From positions 140,408-204,407 of the forward strand of contig KB299468.1 in NCBI GenBank assembly GCA_000328365.1: a stretch of DNA of 64,000 nt, in the 5' to 3' direction. Below, in pieces: positions 43,477 through 56,623 of the stretch. Below the pieces are notes generated by a model. The model searched no databases, was not told the origin of the DNA, and saw nothing but the letters and a program-made list of their open reading frames with translations. Source of the DNA: Capitella teleta (taxonomy: Eukaryota > Annelida > Polychaeta > Capitellidae). Numbering within the stretch: position 1 is the first letter of the stretch; the number at the start of each line of letters is the position of its first letter. A program made the position numbers and the translations under genes.

Positions 43477-46400
43477 ATGGCTCTTAGTAATTCTGTCGAA
43501 TATTCGTTGATGAAATTACGGGATTTAAAGGCCATTCTCAGGAAGCATGATTTGAAAACTTCTGGGAGTAGAGCAGATGTCACAGAAAGGTCAGTACGCA
43601 AAATTCAAATTTCGTGGTTGTCATGTTTGAGTCATTTCGCATAATTCAATGTTTGCAGTCAAATGACGACTGCAATAATGGGGTTAAAACCATAAGAATA
43701 CAACATTCAAACAACGCTGTATGCCTCCTGGGTGTGCATTGAGCGCACTCACCCTTAGCAATGAGTCAGGAAGTCGCTTTAACAACCTCTGTACCTGTAC
43801 TATGGTTATCTGAAATGGGATGCGAATACAGTCCGACCCCGTTAATCCGCCGTCACGAATCCGCCCTTTTCGTAATCCGCCCTAAAATTTCAGGGACGAA
43901 TCGTTTGTAATGTTAATTGTGTCATGTAATCCGTCCTTTTCGTTAATCCGACCCCGACCACGATTCTAGGGAACGAATCTACACTTCACCATTGTAAACA
44001 ACACATGTAATCCGCCCCCCATATAGCGTGTCGAAAACAAACATCAGCCAAGACACATCAATTGTCGACGATTTCTTTGAAGTCGGGTCAGTGGCGCCTC
44101 CCTGTTTGTTTAACGCTTAACAAGTTAATTAAACAAAGCGAATCAATCGTAGGCGAAAATTCTCGTAAGTCTTTATTTTAATTGGTCGCTGGTACGTTAA
44201 ACGATGTTCAGGAGCGGAACGAACGAGATAAGTACGTTAAACGATGTTCAGGAGCGGAACGAACGAGATAACGAAGTTGTGACTGGGGTTCAATCGAGTG
44301 GATCTGAGCCCGCAAAGAAAGTCTTGGCGGGGGAAGCGAGGCAGCACGTGCGCGCATTAATGCTGTATTTCGAGAGATTCGAGAAGTCGGAAGCAGCGAA
44401 GCATGCAAGAAAATAGAGATAAAGTACACATATTGGGCGTGGTGGAACCGCTTATAATTAAGCAGAAAACCATCGCTGATTTTTTTTCAAAAAATAAACA
44501 TCTTTTATTGACCTCATGTGATCGTTTGTGATATCTTTTTTTACCTCCAGTTTCAAACCTAATGGTATATGCTACTACGTTAATGCATTACATGGGTTTT
44601 TGCGGGTTTTAGAATGACACACAATTTTCATCAATTTGTGGTCTGAAATGTAATCCGCCCTTTTCGTTAATCCGTCAGTTTCCTTGGAAACGGAGGAGGG
44701 CGGATTAACGGGGTCTGAGTGTATTCACGTTCTATGACGGTGGTTGTGTACAATATAGTATGAGGGGAATATTTCTACCAATCATGCTAAATAACTGCAG
44801 ATTACATTGCCGGTTCGTCTTCTTTTTTTTATCACATTAGCTATGTTGGTGGCTGAAAAATGCATATAGGATCTTTTTTTTCATTGTCGCATGACCTGTT
44901 TTCCTTCTCGTAGCGAAACTGTCGACTGCATCCAGTACAAGAATTCTTATGTTATTGGTTAATTGTATCATTTACTCTTATTACGTTTATTCTCGTTGCA
45001 GACTCCGGCGTTTCTCTGTCAAGACGCAGCCAACCGGTTCCCTGCCAGCATCCTTCCTCCAGATGAGGGAGGCAGAAGAGCTCACTGATGTTACATTAGT
45101 GTTTGGTGACCGACGCCTGCCTTGCCATAAAGTCATTTTGGCCGGAATGTGCGAATATTTTCATCGCATGTTCCTGACTGATATGATGGAGTGCTATTCA
45201 AAAGAGATTGTCATGAAGGACATCAACGCGAGCACTGGAGTACTGTTGGTTGACTATTTTTACACTCAAAAAATTGATATCACCACAAATAATGCACAGG
45301 ATCTTCTAGAAGCCAGTGATATGCTTTTAATTGATACTCTCAAACACAATGTCGAGGAATTCCTTTGCAACCAAGCAGACAAATCAAACTGTATTTCTTT
45401 ACTGAACCTGGCTCAGTTTTATGACCTAAAACTGTTGTTGAAAGAAACTGAGAGCATCTTACATGATCTGCAAGTGAATGACCTAATCGACACCGAAGAG
45501 GTCCATCTCCTGTCAGAAAAACATCTCGTCAAAAAACTTATTGCCGGTGATTCTCTTGATGACATGTTCTGTCTGGTTCAGAAATGGATGTTGGGCACAG
45601 AAAGATTGAACTCGTTTGATTCATTAATCGAGCTGCTGAGGCAGGAACTGTTGCCTAGCGACCATGGCGTGGAACTCATTCAGCGACTTACGCGTTTGTC
45701 TTTGTTGAATAATCAACTGGAAAAGCCAACACTGATTGTGGGAAACGCTGGGGGAGAGGTATGGCAGTCTACTGATCCCGAGATGTGGATGCCCATCGGG
45801 AAGCTCTCGTATTTGAGCGAGGGGTACAGCGCCTGTGCCCACCCCAACGCCAGATTAATCATATCAGGTGGAATGATCTATGATGTAGCTCAGAATGGTT
45901 GTCATTGCTACGATATATACCATGTCAATTTTCATACTTTACCATCAATGCCCACAGCCAGAAGTAAACATTCATCTATTTACCACGATCAGCATGTATA
46001 CGTCATAGGGGGTAATGATGGCCAATCGGTGTTGAAGTCAGTTGATGCATTAGACATGTGGACTCTCGAATGGAGTTCTCTTCCACATATGCCTCAACCT
46101 CTCCAGTGCCCTTATGTGGTGTTTGTTTCAAACAAGCTGTTTGTGCTGGGAGGTTTGCACGGATGCATGGACCCGATGGAGTGGTCTGAAGATGTTTATG
46201 AATATGATTCAACAAGCAAAACTTGGCATAAAAGAACTCCAATGCCGGAGCAATGTCCGGATGGCGCGGCTGTCGCTTTAGGTGATCAAATCTACGTCGT
46301 TGGAGGCTCAAACAGAAGTTGTATGGAATACAATCCACATATGGATTCTTGGCTTCACTTACAGCGTCCTCATCTTTCTCATTCTCGCGGTCTGGCGCTG

Positions 46401-46559
46401 GTTTGGAACCGAAGTGTTTTGCTGTGTGGAGGGACAAACGACTACACAATCGAGGAATTCTCACCCATGACGGACACCTGGACAATTTGGACGAAAAAAT
46501 TACCACCGACGCGAAAAATACGATTCGCTTTAATCTGTCAACAGCATGATCAGACATAA
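43477..46559 (+). CDS. SAP-BTB-BACK-Kelch fusion protein
   Basis: Two exons, 43477-43589 and 45002-46559, join in phase 2 (556 aa). The first encodes a SAP motif (residues about 7-42: SLMKLRDLKAILRKHDL, KTSGSRADVTERLRRF), a helix-turn-helix DNA/chromatin-binding module. The join falls inside the SAP domain and restores its RLRRF end. The second exon encodes a BTB domain (LTDVTLVFGDRRLPCHKVIL, then FHRMFL), a BACK region (SCIS/LLNLAQFYDL-like helices through residue about 290), and about five Kelch blades with GG pairs (IISGG, YVIGGNDG, FVLGGLHG, YVVGGS, LLCGG). Kelch-like proteins are usually CUL3 ubiquitin-ligase adaptors. The BTB-Kelch part is one uninterrupted exon. An ATG at 44949 could give a shorter product without SAP. 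The intron contains a Tigger-like element. Confidence 0.85.
43829..44721. mobile_element. Tigger/pogo-like DNA transposon remnant
   Basis: An 893-bp element is bounded by TA (43827-43828 and 44722-44723). Its inverted ends CAGTCCGACCCCGTTAATCC and, in reverse, CACTCAGACCCCGTTAATCC, plus several internal TAATCCGCCC words, are typical of the pogo/Tigger group. An internal frame (44204-44416) ends LMLYFERFEKSEAAKHARK and may be a transposase scrap. It contains a perfect 40-bp tandem duplication (44192-44231 and 44232-44271). Confidence 0.85.
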
Positions 46560-48455
46560 TTATTACAATATTTTATCCGTTGAGTCTGTACAGCGTGGAA
46601 TGACGCGTTTAATGGTGAATTGTATATATATTTTTTTTTTTTTTTTCTTACGTTGAACGCTGCATAGTTTTACAATTTCTTGTTTATCGTACCATTCTTT
46701 TACCCGGATTTTATTTACTTGTGTATTCATGGTCATTTTGATCTTAACTTTAGTTATGATTTTAAATCACATTACACAGATAGTCATGTCTAATACTCTT
46801 GTTCAAGCCGTATGCCTCATCTCTGAAATGTTTATAGTATATTGTAAAATCCGAATGCCGTCCTTGATATTAATTTTAAAAACGTAACCAACGGCAACCG
46901 AGTTATTTATTTTCATTTCTTTACCGCACAAATTGTTTGTCGACTTTTAACATTGACGAACCGTGTAATAAATAAGCGATTAATCGATATAAATGAATCA
47001 CGAGTGTCAACGATATCAACCACCCATATGTGGTTGTGGAGTGGGTGTACTCTAGCCATTGAAGCTTGTTAAATCGACATGATTACCTCTTCGTTAATTG
47101 GATGAATGTTAATAATTTATGATATGACTATACATTTCCAATTCTAAACTATTCGGAATATCGGGAAATATAGTGATCACTATATTTACGGATATTCCGA
47201 ATGAAATTAATTCTGATTGCGTAATGCCGACCAAGTCACTTCTGGTGAAAGTGAATGAAAGGCCTTGCGGGTCCAAGTTCCAGTAATGACCTAAAATAGT
47301 ATTTCGGTCACATAAGGTGATTCATGCCGATTTATGCTCTATTGACATGTAAATGTTGTCATATTGAGTTTTATGCAATAAACAAAACGGGGCAATATTC
47401 TTAAAACTATTACCAGGGATCTATTTGGGATTAGAATCGAATTTGGCAGGCGCTGAGCGCAAGAAATTTCCCTAGAAATTGTTTTCATTTGGTCTCAACC
47501 TGCTCGTTCTCTCGCTGAGATCTCTCGCTTGGATCATCGACTCGGGGACTCACCCAATAATAAATAGGATATAATTATGCTGGCCTGAGTCCCTGATCGG
47601 GAAATATGCCAATACCAGCTACCGTGTTGTGAGCCCCCCAATTGACGCTTGTGCACATAATAACTTGATTGATTGCTGTGGACAAAACACTATGAGCATG
47701 GTATATCTAACAAGTATGCAAAATAAAAGAAGACGATAAAACAATGGTTTTTCTTATCACTTTTCTGATCTAAGAAGTACCGTACAACTTTCTCGATACA
47801 ATCACGACGACTTAACCATATTATCAAGCTGGTTAGACCTGAATTCCTGTAAAAAAAAACACACTTTTCCACTTCTTTTTCAGAATGCCTTTGCAGAATT
47901 TTGAATAATCTGCATACACACGTTATAAATTGGTAATACATTTTAGCCGAAGCCATTTGAAAAAGAAAAAATAATTTTGATTCAGTCTGTTCATTTCGCA
48001 GGTTCGCATTTTTTCAACGATTTTTTATAATATTGACGAAATTAATTTGCAAACTACCCGATTGAGTAGAGCGGTTGTGAAATCGTGGCGTCTGTAGCGA
48101 CTTCTAATCTTAATTCTACTTTTTTTTTTTTTTTCAAGTAATCAGATAATCGGATAATTTGTTCTCTTTCCATATTATATTCGTATTCATTATTTATGTT
48201 CTTCCTTTTTTTGTCAGTTTAAGAGGCTACACAATGGCGTTCTGGGACAACGCGGCGTGTATAAATTGATAGTATCGAATATATTCACCAAATACAACGA
48301 TTTCTTGAACCATCTTGGCTGTGACCATCATAACGTTCTATTCAGGGCTCACTTCCACACATGAGAATCCTTTGCAGGGCTCGAGCGTATGCGTGAAATA
48401 TCCCACGCCACTGTTAAAGGACAACTTCCCGAAGCCAAAAGTGGATTTATTGCAA
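46560..48455. other. 3' region of the Kelch gene and spacer
   Basis: A T-rich tract lies at 46628-46647, and an AATAAA lies at 46969-46974 (GTAATAAATAAG). A 52-bp palindrome sits at 47151-47202. No gene was recognised; a minus-strand frame at 47956-47690 has no known domain. Confidence 0.5.
47151..47202. repeat. 52-bp near-perfect palindrome
   Basis: ATTCGGAATATC and its inverse flank AAATATAGTGATCACTATATTT, with two mismatched pairs. It would form a long hairpin, or it may be the footprint of a lost element. Confidence 0.9.
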
Positions 48456-49004
48456 TCATTCGATGGTTGCGGTGATGGTGCAGCATCGGATCCCACTCCA
48501 CGAACGAATCAACTCACACGGATTCAAGGTGCACGCTGAGGTCGTTCCGGATCCGCACGAGGAAACTCCGACTTCGCTGTGCGAACACATCACGAAGTCG
48601 CCATCTTGGCCGCATTTCCAATGACAATCAGTCAACTGATATCCCTGGGAGGGAAGGAAGAATTCTACATTTAGTCAGAGATGCCACTCGGTGATCTTTA
48701 TGTTCTCTTGTATGGAATATACATTCCATGAATGTATATCCACGGTATGACGTCATGAGAACCCACCTGGATGCTGACTCCTTCATCTAGGTTGCCAATG
48801 GCAACTGACTCACAGAGGTGAGCGACAGCAAGAGCAACGACCAGCAGCGATATTATTCTGAAGGTAGAAATATGCGTACACAATTATAACCGTTTGAAAC
48901 CAACCCATTAGTATAGCCTGCGGTTTGTCCTACAACAGAACCTGTGCATTTTGTAGCATAATCAAGTACGGTAATCACCTAAAACTCGAAAAGAACTCTT
49001 TCAT
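48456..49004 (-). CDS. Small secreted cysteine-rich peptide
   Basis: Three exons join in phase: 49004-48979 (26 bp, ATG), 48857-48767 and 48644-48456, giving 101 aa. A signal peptide (IISLLVVALAVAHLC) is followed by a short acidic linker (GNLDEGVSIQ) and a C-terminal domain with eight cysteines, spaced C-x3-C-x8-C-x9-C-x7-C-x4-C-x10-CC. Such disulfide-rich secreted domains occur in defence peptides, venom-type peptides and hormones. The spacing does not match a family I can name with confidence. The final CC pair is defensin-like, but eight cysteines is more than the classical six. The frame and splice sites look intact. Confidence 0.75.
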
Positions 49005-49271
49005 TGCAATCGGTAGAATGACAGAAGAATTTCGATTTGAGGTAATACATTGATAATTATGAACAACCCCACACGAAACCACTTTTAATAATCTGCTGTC
49101 TTCGTCCACTCCTCGCACTAACCGGTACATGTTTTGACCATAATTGTGTTCTCATTGACTATTAGTAGGTCAATTGTTTTTACTATATACATTAAAAAGA
49201 TCATAAACAGTATAGCTCGGACTTAAATTTTGAAAAGTATACCAGAAAACCCCGCCGACAAACTTAAATGT

Positions 49272-49273
<2 letters not shown>

Positions 49274-49303
<30 letters not shown>
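49274..49303. repeat. (TA)n microsatellite
   Basis: About 15 TA units. Confidence 0.95.
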
Positions 49304-49305
<2 letters not shown>

Positions 49306-50221
49306 AATATAGATACTGACCTCAACATGATTCTCTCCAGATTTATTCTTCACTAACGCGGACAGAATCTTATTTTAAAAAGTCGCATATCAAAAGAAGC
49401 ATATGTTGAAATTCTCACGGAAAATTTTCTCAGTTCTGGGCCCTAATCTAAAGTATTTCGCGATTTCTTAGTTGATAACGAAATTAGTTCTAAGTTCTAA
49501 CCAGGTTTGAGTGCATGCCTCGAGGTAAGACCACTTCAACGTGATATTTTTGTCTCCTGTGTCACCGATTCCTGTATATGGAACCAATGAATTAAATAAA
49601 AAATAAGATATATTATAAAAGAGAAGACAAGGTAATTTGAAGGAATTCAAAATAGGAAAGAAAAGGATGAAATACTAATACGTATCTTCCGAAATAAAAA
49701 CCTCATGTTGCGATGGGTTTAGGTCCTTTTTATGTATGCTCCACACTTCCTGGATTTACGTTCATATATTTTTCTCAGAGATATATGATCGTTCAGGATT
49801 AGAGTCATAGAACAAATCCGATTGATAGGATATGTCTCCAGACAATTGTACACGTAACAATTTCTCTGGATCTGTTGCCATCAAAATATTCTGCTAATGA
49901 GCTGCCTTACGTATTATAATTATTATAATAATTTTAATTATAATAATTATATGAGGCCAGGCTGCATGACGATTACCTCAACATACAACACAGAAAAAAA
50001 AAAAATTTTAAATTCAATAACAACATAGTAGCCATTATTTTATTAATCAAACACGCACACAAATTATCAAAACATTCATCATGACTCAAATCCAAAATAA
50101 TCAAAATCAACAACAAAATACTATGATATTTATAAGTTAAAATTGCATTTTTTGCTTTCCCATAAAAATCTGAACCAAGAAAAACAGAGAAATTTTGCCG
50201 TCAGCCTGCAATGGACGTGCG
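49304..50221. other. Spacer between the peptide gene and PHF14
   Basis: AT-rich sequence with an AT palindrome near 49911-49952. The PHF14 3' UTR should run leftwards from 50221. No other gene was seen. Confidence 0.5.
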
Positions 50222-53200
50222 TCAATCGATGACATGCACTTGCGGTCGCTTGGGGCTGAGCGTGGGGGGGAGGCGTGGCGAAGTGGCTTCGGTCGCTGGG
50301 GGAATTTCTTGCTTCAGTTCTGGCATGACGTCCTCATCAATGTAATTGCGACGATCCACAAAAGAATGACGCGTTTTGGCTGAACGAATGGACAACTGGG
50401 GCTGAAGAAAAGAGGGATTTAATTATCGCTAAATAGTAATATTTTGAACTAAAGAGTGAATGCAATGATGAAATTAAGATTTCTTTTTTTTATTCATTTC
50501 GTAATCTTTTGTAGCTGCTAAATCACTAGTCATCACACTCATCTGCTAAGAGTCAAAGATAACCGCAGCCAAACGTCCTCATATGATTACATAACCCTCA
50601 CCTCATCTTCTTCCTCATCTTCCTCTGAACTGCGACACACGGAGCAGACCCAGCCGTAACCTCTGACCTTTGGACTCTTTTTGCACGGAGGGTCAAGGCA
50701 TCGGAAGTGGAAGCACAGACTGCACTCATCACACCTGCAAAAGAACATCAACCGAGAATCAAAGTATTCAATGCAAACAGAGATGTAGTTATGTTTGACA
50801 ATCAGCTGATGCCTCATAACTGACCTCACGAGGCAGCCATTGTCTCCGGATTCGTTGCAGACGCAGCAGTCCGTCCTCATATCCAACTCCTTTTTCACTT
50901 TGAGTCTCTTCACGGGCGGTGACTTGGGAAGGTCGTTTGCCGACGTGAGAATTTTCTTCTTTTTTCTTCTGGGTTTCTTGGGAATTGATGACGGAGAAAT
51001 GTTGAGAGGGGGAGCAATGCCCGTCTGGTAAACAAACATTGAATCCAGTCACAAGCAGAGCAGACCAATGGGAAAACACTCAGAATAAAAATATCTCAGG
51101 CAAAAAATAAATTAAATAGCCAACAGATACGTTTTCATGACTGTGAAGACGCCAGTCAAATAAACTTTGATGAAAGAATCTTTCCCACTCTGATTCGTCG
51201 ACAACAAACTGATCTGATTCCTTTGAAACTAGTTTTATTTGGAGATTGTATCTGACAGAATGTAAATTTAGAGAAAAATTATGTTTCGTAATCATAAAAA
51301 ATTTTTCAGCTGTTTGAAAACACATAAAACCAAATCTGTGCTAACTAACATTCGTCATTCATCCTGTGAAATGTTCTGACTTGAATGAAATGAGCAGGAA
51401 TAAAGCAGATGACTCACCAGCACAGCTTCCTCACTGATTGTCACAACAGGATCGCATGCTTCCTTTTTGAGTCTTACAGGTTTTTTACTCCGTTTAATTC
51501 GCTGAAAAAATGAATGAGCATGAAACGGCATGATTGAGCTGGGATGATCTTAACTGACCCTGTGTTTATCGGTGATGAAGGGCATGTACTTGTTGGGCTC
51601 ACGAATGGAGGCCACGTCACGCAACCTACGAGGCGCGTTCAATTCTTCCGTTACGATCTCCGATTCAGAATCCGAGTGCGATTTAGCACACTCTGAACAC
51701 TGCCTGTTGACGGAAGAATCATATGTTAATCAATGATAAATGTATTATTAACAGGAAAAAAAAGGTATTGTTCAGACAAATCAAGATCTGAGAAATTGAA
51801 AATCATGTACTCACATATATATCATGAAATATTACATCAACACGAAAATCCTGAGATGAAAAATACGGACATTTCAGCTAAGACTTACCATCCAAACTGC
51901 TTGGTTTTCTTGGGCATTCTCGACAGAGGGGGATCCAAACATCCCAGGTGGTAATGCAGCCGGCACTTATCGCACTTGGCTAACAAATGCTGATCATTCG
52001 TCTGTGCACACAAGCCACAACTGAAAGAAAGGAAGATATTAGAAAAATCGTGATTCTTTTAGCGTGGCACTGAATCCAGTTCAAATTTGACCAGGTTTAA
52101 TTCACACCTGTGGATTACGGAATTAGTTGGTGAAAGTGGAGTATTGATTTTAGTTTTTGCAGATGAAGAAGACGACGAATACAAATTTCGACAAAGAAAG
52201 ACTTCTGGGAGAGGGATTGGCTGAAATAGAAATAAAATAAAATTAATTCTGATCCAGATTTCTCACTCTAATTCTCACCTTCTGAGCTAAATCCTGAAGT
52301 ACGCTGTATAATTCTTGCCCTGTGTCTCGCAAAATCTCAGTCGATTTCTTAACGTTTTCTAACTCTTGGCTCAACTTGAATAAGTTTAGTAATTTACGAT
52401 CATTGCTGTTGAGCCTAAGGTTATATTCTCACCTTGTCGTATTTGATTCTCAAATCTTTTTCTTGTTTTTGTCTAGTTTTCTGCTGGAGTTCCAATTCCT
52501 TCTGCTCTTTACGCATTCTGCGAATTCGCGAATCACGGTCTAATCGTTTGGGTTGAGTTAATAATTTTGTTAACAAGCGCTTGGAAGACAAACCGAGGAA
52601 GTACGAAACGAAATCAGCCGTGAATGCAGGAGCTATGTGCCACTTTTTGCTGACATCTTTCGCTGAACTCTGAGCCTGAAATATATAAAAAAATATGAAT
52701 ATTTTTAATTTATCCAGACCTTCAGCTGCGTAAGCATAGTGATGAAACATCACACCAATCTCTCTTCATCCACAAGGTGTTCACCCCTTTTTCTCATCTT
52801 TTTTCCCCACCCAATTCTCACCCATTTTCTTCCCCTTTTCTCACCCACCTGAGTGTTGACGCCCATCAGCTGAGCCTTCCTTGTCAGCTGTTTCAGTGCA
52901 AAAGGGTTACTGTGCAACATACGAGCAACTTTCTCTGGAGGAACTGAAATCAAATTAAACAAATTTAAACTTCAATCCTCTTGACAACCCAAGGGCATTC
53001 ATCCGTAAATGCATAAAAATAAAGTAACAACCAATAATTGAAATTTTGAGTAAACAGAAGACATCAAACAGATCCACGTCTCAACTGTAAGAGGCGTCAA
53101 AAATTACTCAGCGCTCCACATCCATATATATTTAATAAGTTAATTAATTAGATGCTTATAATATAAAAGTCACTTAATGTCAATAATAATTATGGATGAT

Positions 53201-55851
53201 AATGTTATGCACATACCCCAGGCTGAAGGACGAGTTTGTTTTGCGGCTAAGTATTTTTGACGATGTCGGTTCAGTTTCCTTTGCACCCTCAACTATGAGG
53301 AGAAAGAATTATGGTATGCAGTCAAATAATCAAACAATAAAAATAACAATAAATAATAAAACAGTCAAATAATCAGTGGAATAAGAAGAAATTTCACGGT
53401 TTCATCAAATGTGATGCAAATAGGACATAACATGATGAGGATTTTACTCATTTTGTAGCAATTACTACTTTGGCGAATAGAAATTACGACTGCAGGCAAG
53501 GTTGATCATGGATTAAAGTAGTCAGAAAATAAGAGGTAAATAAATTAAAATACAACGAATGATTCCACCGGCTAAAAAATTCTCAAAGCATGAAATTTTG
53601 CTGTTCTACAGAAGTGAAAAGAAAAAAAAAAAAAAAAAAAAACTAGTTGAAAAATGAAATCAGAGAAAAAAAAATTCAAACCTTATCACTATGTGCAGAA
53701 TCCTAAACAGAACAAAAATAATAAGTGTCAACAAATATAAAACAAAAATGAACAGAAGGATTGAAATGATTGCATTTAGTTCTTGTGATCAAACTGACGT
53801 CTTCCGACACATCCATCTTCTCCTGTTCCCTCTTAGCGCGGACGTTCGACTGAACCGCGAGGTAGTTTCTCCGTTTGTACTTCATCATGGATTTATCTAC
53901 ATGCTGTTTACAGTAGGCGTAGAAGGGATCAGCAATGTCCTGGGAATAAAATGACATGCAAATTTTATGCAAATTGAAAACAAATTCCACTAACCTCATC
54001 TGGTGACGCCTCTGATAGCAAACCTTCCCGCTGAGCACTAGAAAGAATACAACAGATTATAATGCAATCAACATTAATTATAATTAATATAATAATTATA
54101 TTAATTATAAATTAATATAATTGCAATGAATCACCATGTGACGTGGAAGAAATTGCGGCACATTCCAGCGTCACATGAGATGCAGACCCCAGTGGCGCTG
54201 AATCTGTCATCCTCACAAAATGAACACTCCTGAAGAAACAGCAAGTATTCAAGTTCCAATCAAGACGTGAAAAACTGACACCTACTTTTGAGCCCCACTT
54301 GGTGTGGGCCATCTCAAAAAGCGTCACGGGACTAAGTCGATCGACATCCGCAAACGCAACGCCAGGAATGTACAAAGCACACACAAGATGCACCCATCTA
54401 TAAAACAAAACATCTACGGTCTCAATCACAAGAGGAGACTTTTTTTATACCGTCCAGTGTCGGTTTCCTTGTATATACCACCAGAGTTTGGACACAATTC
54501 ACAATGCTGCAAGATAAATATTGATTTAATGAATTGATACATTTAAATATTTATTAATATATTCATTATTGACGTACCGGTTTGACACCCGCCTTGCAGG
54601 AATCACAAAACCAGGGCTCGGTGCTAGCAGAGGAGATTGTGCTGGCAACTGATTGACTCTCTGTGATCCCATAGCAGCCTGGAAAGAATTTGCATAAAAA
54701 TTGCTTAAATTTGCATAGAAAATATATTCTAACCTTCATGAACATTGATCTGGCAACCATCACATTCCACTATTTCATTTGCTTCACCACTGAGACATGA
54801 ATTGCTGTGAAATAAATTCACAATTCAAAATCACACCAACCTGGAATCTCCGAGACAAACGCAGCAGACAAGGACTTTGAATTTATTCGGAGGAACAGAG
54901 TATGCTGGGGTGTAATCGGCAACATCAGTCTGCAGAAAAAAAAAAAAAAAAATAAAATAGCAACAAAGGATTCTACAGGCATTAACAATACCCCTTGATC
55001 AGTAACTCCACATGATGACTCATCTTTCTCCTCCACCTTTTCCTCCTCTTCCTCCTCCTCACCTTCCTCCTCTTCCTCCTCATCTGATTTGCCGTCGTCA
55101 TTGTCGCTGTTTTCGTCACCAATTGATTCGGAATCGGAGCCTGAGTATGATCCACATGGTAATGAGCAATGCAAAGTCTATTCTTTTTTAGGCAAGTGAT
55201 CTCTAGCTGCAAACTCATTTTAGGCAGATAAAAAGTTTGAAGAAATATATCAAAAACAATGTAACGTTCTGGAAGGTGAGCAAATGAATGCTTGCCTGGT
55301 CATCATATTGATTATTGATGCTATATTCTTACCTTTATGACCATCTGCATTGAAGTCGCTGTCATCTGAGCTGTCACCCATGAAATCCAATTGCAACAGA
55401 TGATGCGACACAGGCTTCACCCGTCGCTTCCGTGGGTCACGCTCGACTGTTGAAAAATTCAAATAACGAATAATAGTAATAGTATAATTGATAAGGGTTC
55501 TGTAATAACGATCAAATAAGTACAAAAAATTTACGACAGCAGCAACATTATCATGTATGCAGTTACCTGTGGTTACATTTAGATCTCGAAGGAACCCTTT
55601 ACAACACAAACCAGTAATACTCGTTTGACTAGTTACAGTCAACACTGTCAAAAAGATATACAGTGAGCGATAATACAGTGATATCAGATTTTATAGTCTG
55701 AATTGAATATTTACAACTATCAAATGGAGATTAATGATGCATCAATAAGTTTTAAATATCACCGATTTTATTTTTATATCGATAAAAAAAATAACTCACG
55801 CATTGTTTTGTAGAGAAAATTAACATTTGGATTTCCTTCATCCTCGTCCAT
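50222..55851 (-). CDS. PHF14: PHD finger protein 14
   Basis: Twenty-three exons join in phase from ATG 55851 to the stop at 50222 and give 846 aa. Exon limits (5' to 3'): 55851-55800, 55446-55333, 55140-54992, 54929-54841, 54804-54734, 54678-54578, 54506-54451, 54397-54286, 54229-54135, 54037-53995, 53939-53799, 53702-53682, 53292-53217, 52943-52849, 52675-52433, 52374-52279, 52220-52108, 52020-51889, 51703-51559, 51501-51418, 51024-50825, 50734-50602 and 50401-50222. The N terminus (KRRVKP, DSSDDSDF) and acidic tract match vertebrate PHF14. Then follow PHD1 (CCVCLGD to VHEGCYG), an extended PHD (CELCPN, WVHLVCALYIPGVAF, CISCDAGMCRNFFHVTC), a charged helical middle, and two further PHD fingers (CDKCRLHYHLGCLDPPL; CCVCNESGDNGCLVRCDEC). 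PHF14 is a nuclear histone reader. The 21-bp exon 12 is inferred from phase; a 90-bp extra exon at 51220-51131 is possible. Confidence 0.95.
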
Positions 55852-56623
55852 TTTGAGAAAATAATCTCGAGAGAAGAAATTAACTTTGAAGTTGAATAAT
55901 ATTGTTTTATCATAAGATTATACAAAAATACAACCTCATAAATAATTAAACGGTATACTTATTTCTTTATGGTCGTCAATATATCGTATAAATAACAAAA
56001 CAATATAATAAGAGCTAACAATGAAACTACATCTTGATGAATATTATATGAAAATAGGCTGTTCTCATTTTGTGTATTTTGAACTATTTTTCGGATAACT
56101 TAACCCCAAAAAAATACATAAATCGTAAAATTTCCCAGCTTTATTTTCATTTTAGAATAATTAATGTCGATAAATTATCGAAATATTGTTATTATTTCCT
56201 GAACTCATTTCGACACCGCCCACACAAATCTTATTTTATGTCAGCGTTCAACTTTTTTTTTGTTACGTAACATTTCTGCGAAGGGGGCATCGTATTCTGG
56301 TATTCGGAGGATATCCACTATCCAGGGTAGTCGAAAATGACGCACGGAAGCCTTGTCAACCTTGGAATTATGGAGGGATTAACCCTCAAGGGTCTCAAGA
56401 AGCACCCTTCGGTGAGATAATCAGTTATTCAGTAAATGATAATGGAATGCAGAAAACATTGTCACTGAATCATTGTGATGATTGTCAATTGTTGACACCT
56501 CTCATCTCATTCATAAGCATTCATAGACGCAGAGACGTTTCCCCAGAGAGCATTCACTGCATTGACTGTTTGAATCACTGACTCACTCTCTGTTTCAGTG
56601 TTTGATGTCACATATGTGTTATA
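55852..56623. other. PHF14 upstream region
   Basis: The PHF14 promoter should lie here. An open plus-strand frame at 56186-56581 has no recognisable domain. Nothing else was seen. Confidence 0.45.

Noticed and set aside
56186-56581. 131-codon frame upstream of PHF14
   Set aside because: There is no domain, and it begins in a T-rich tract; probably chance.
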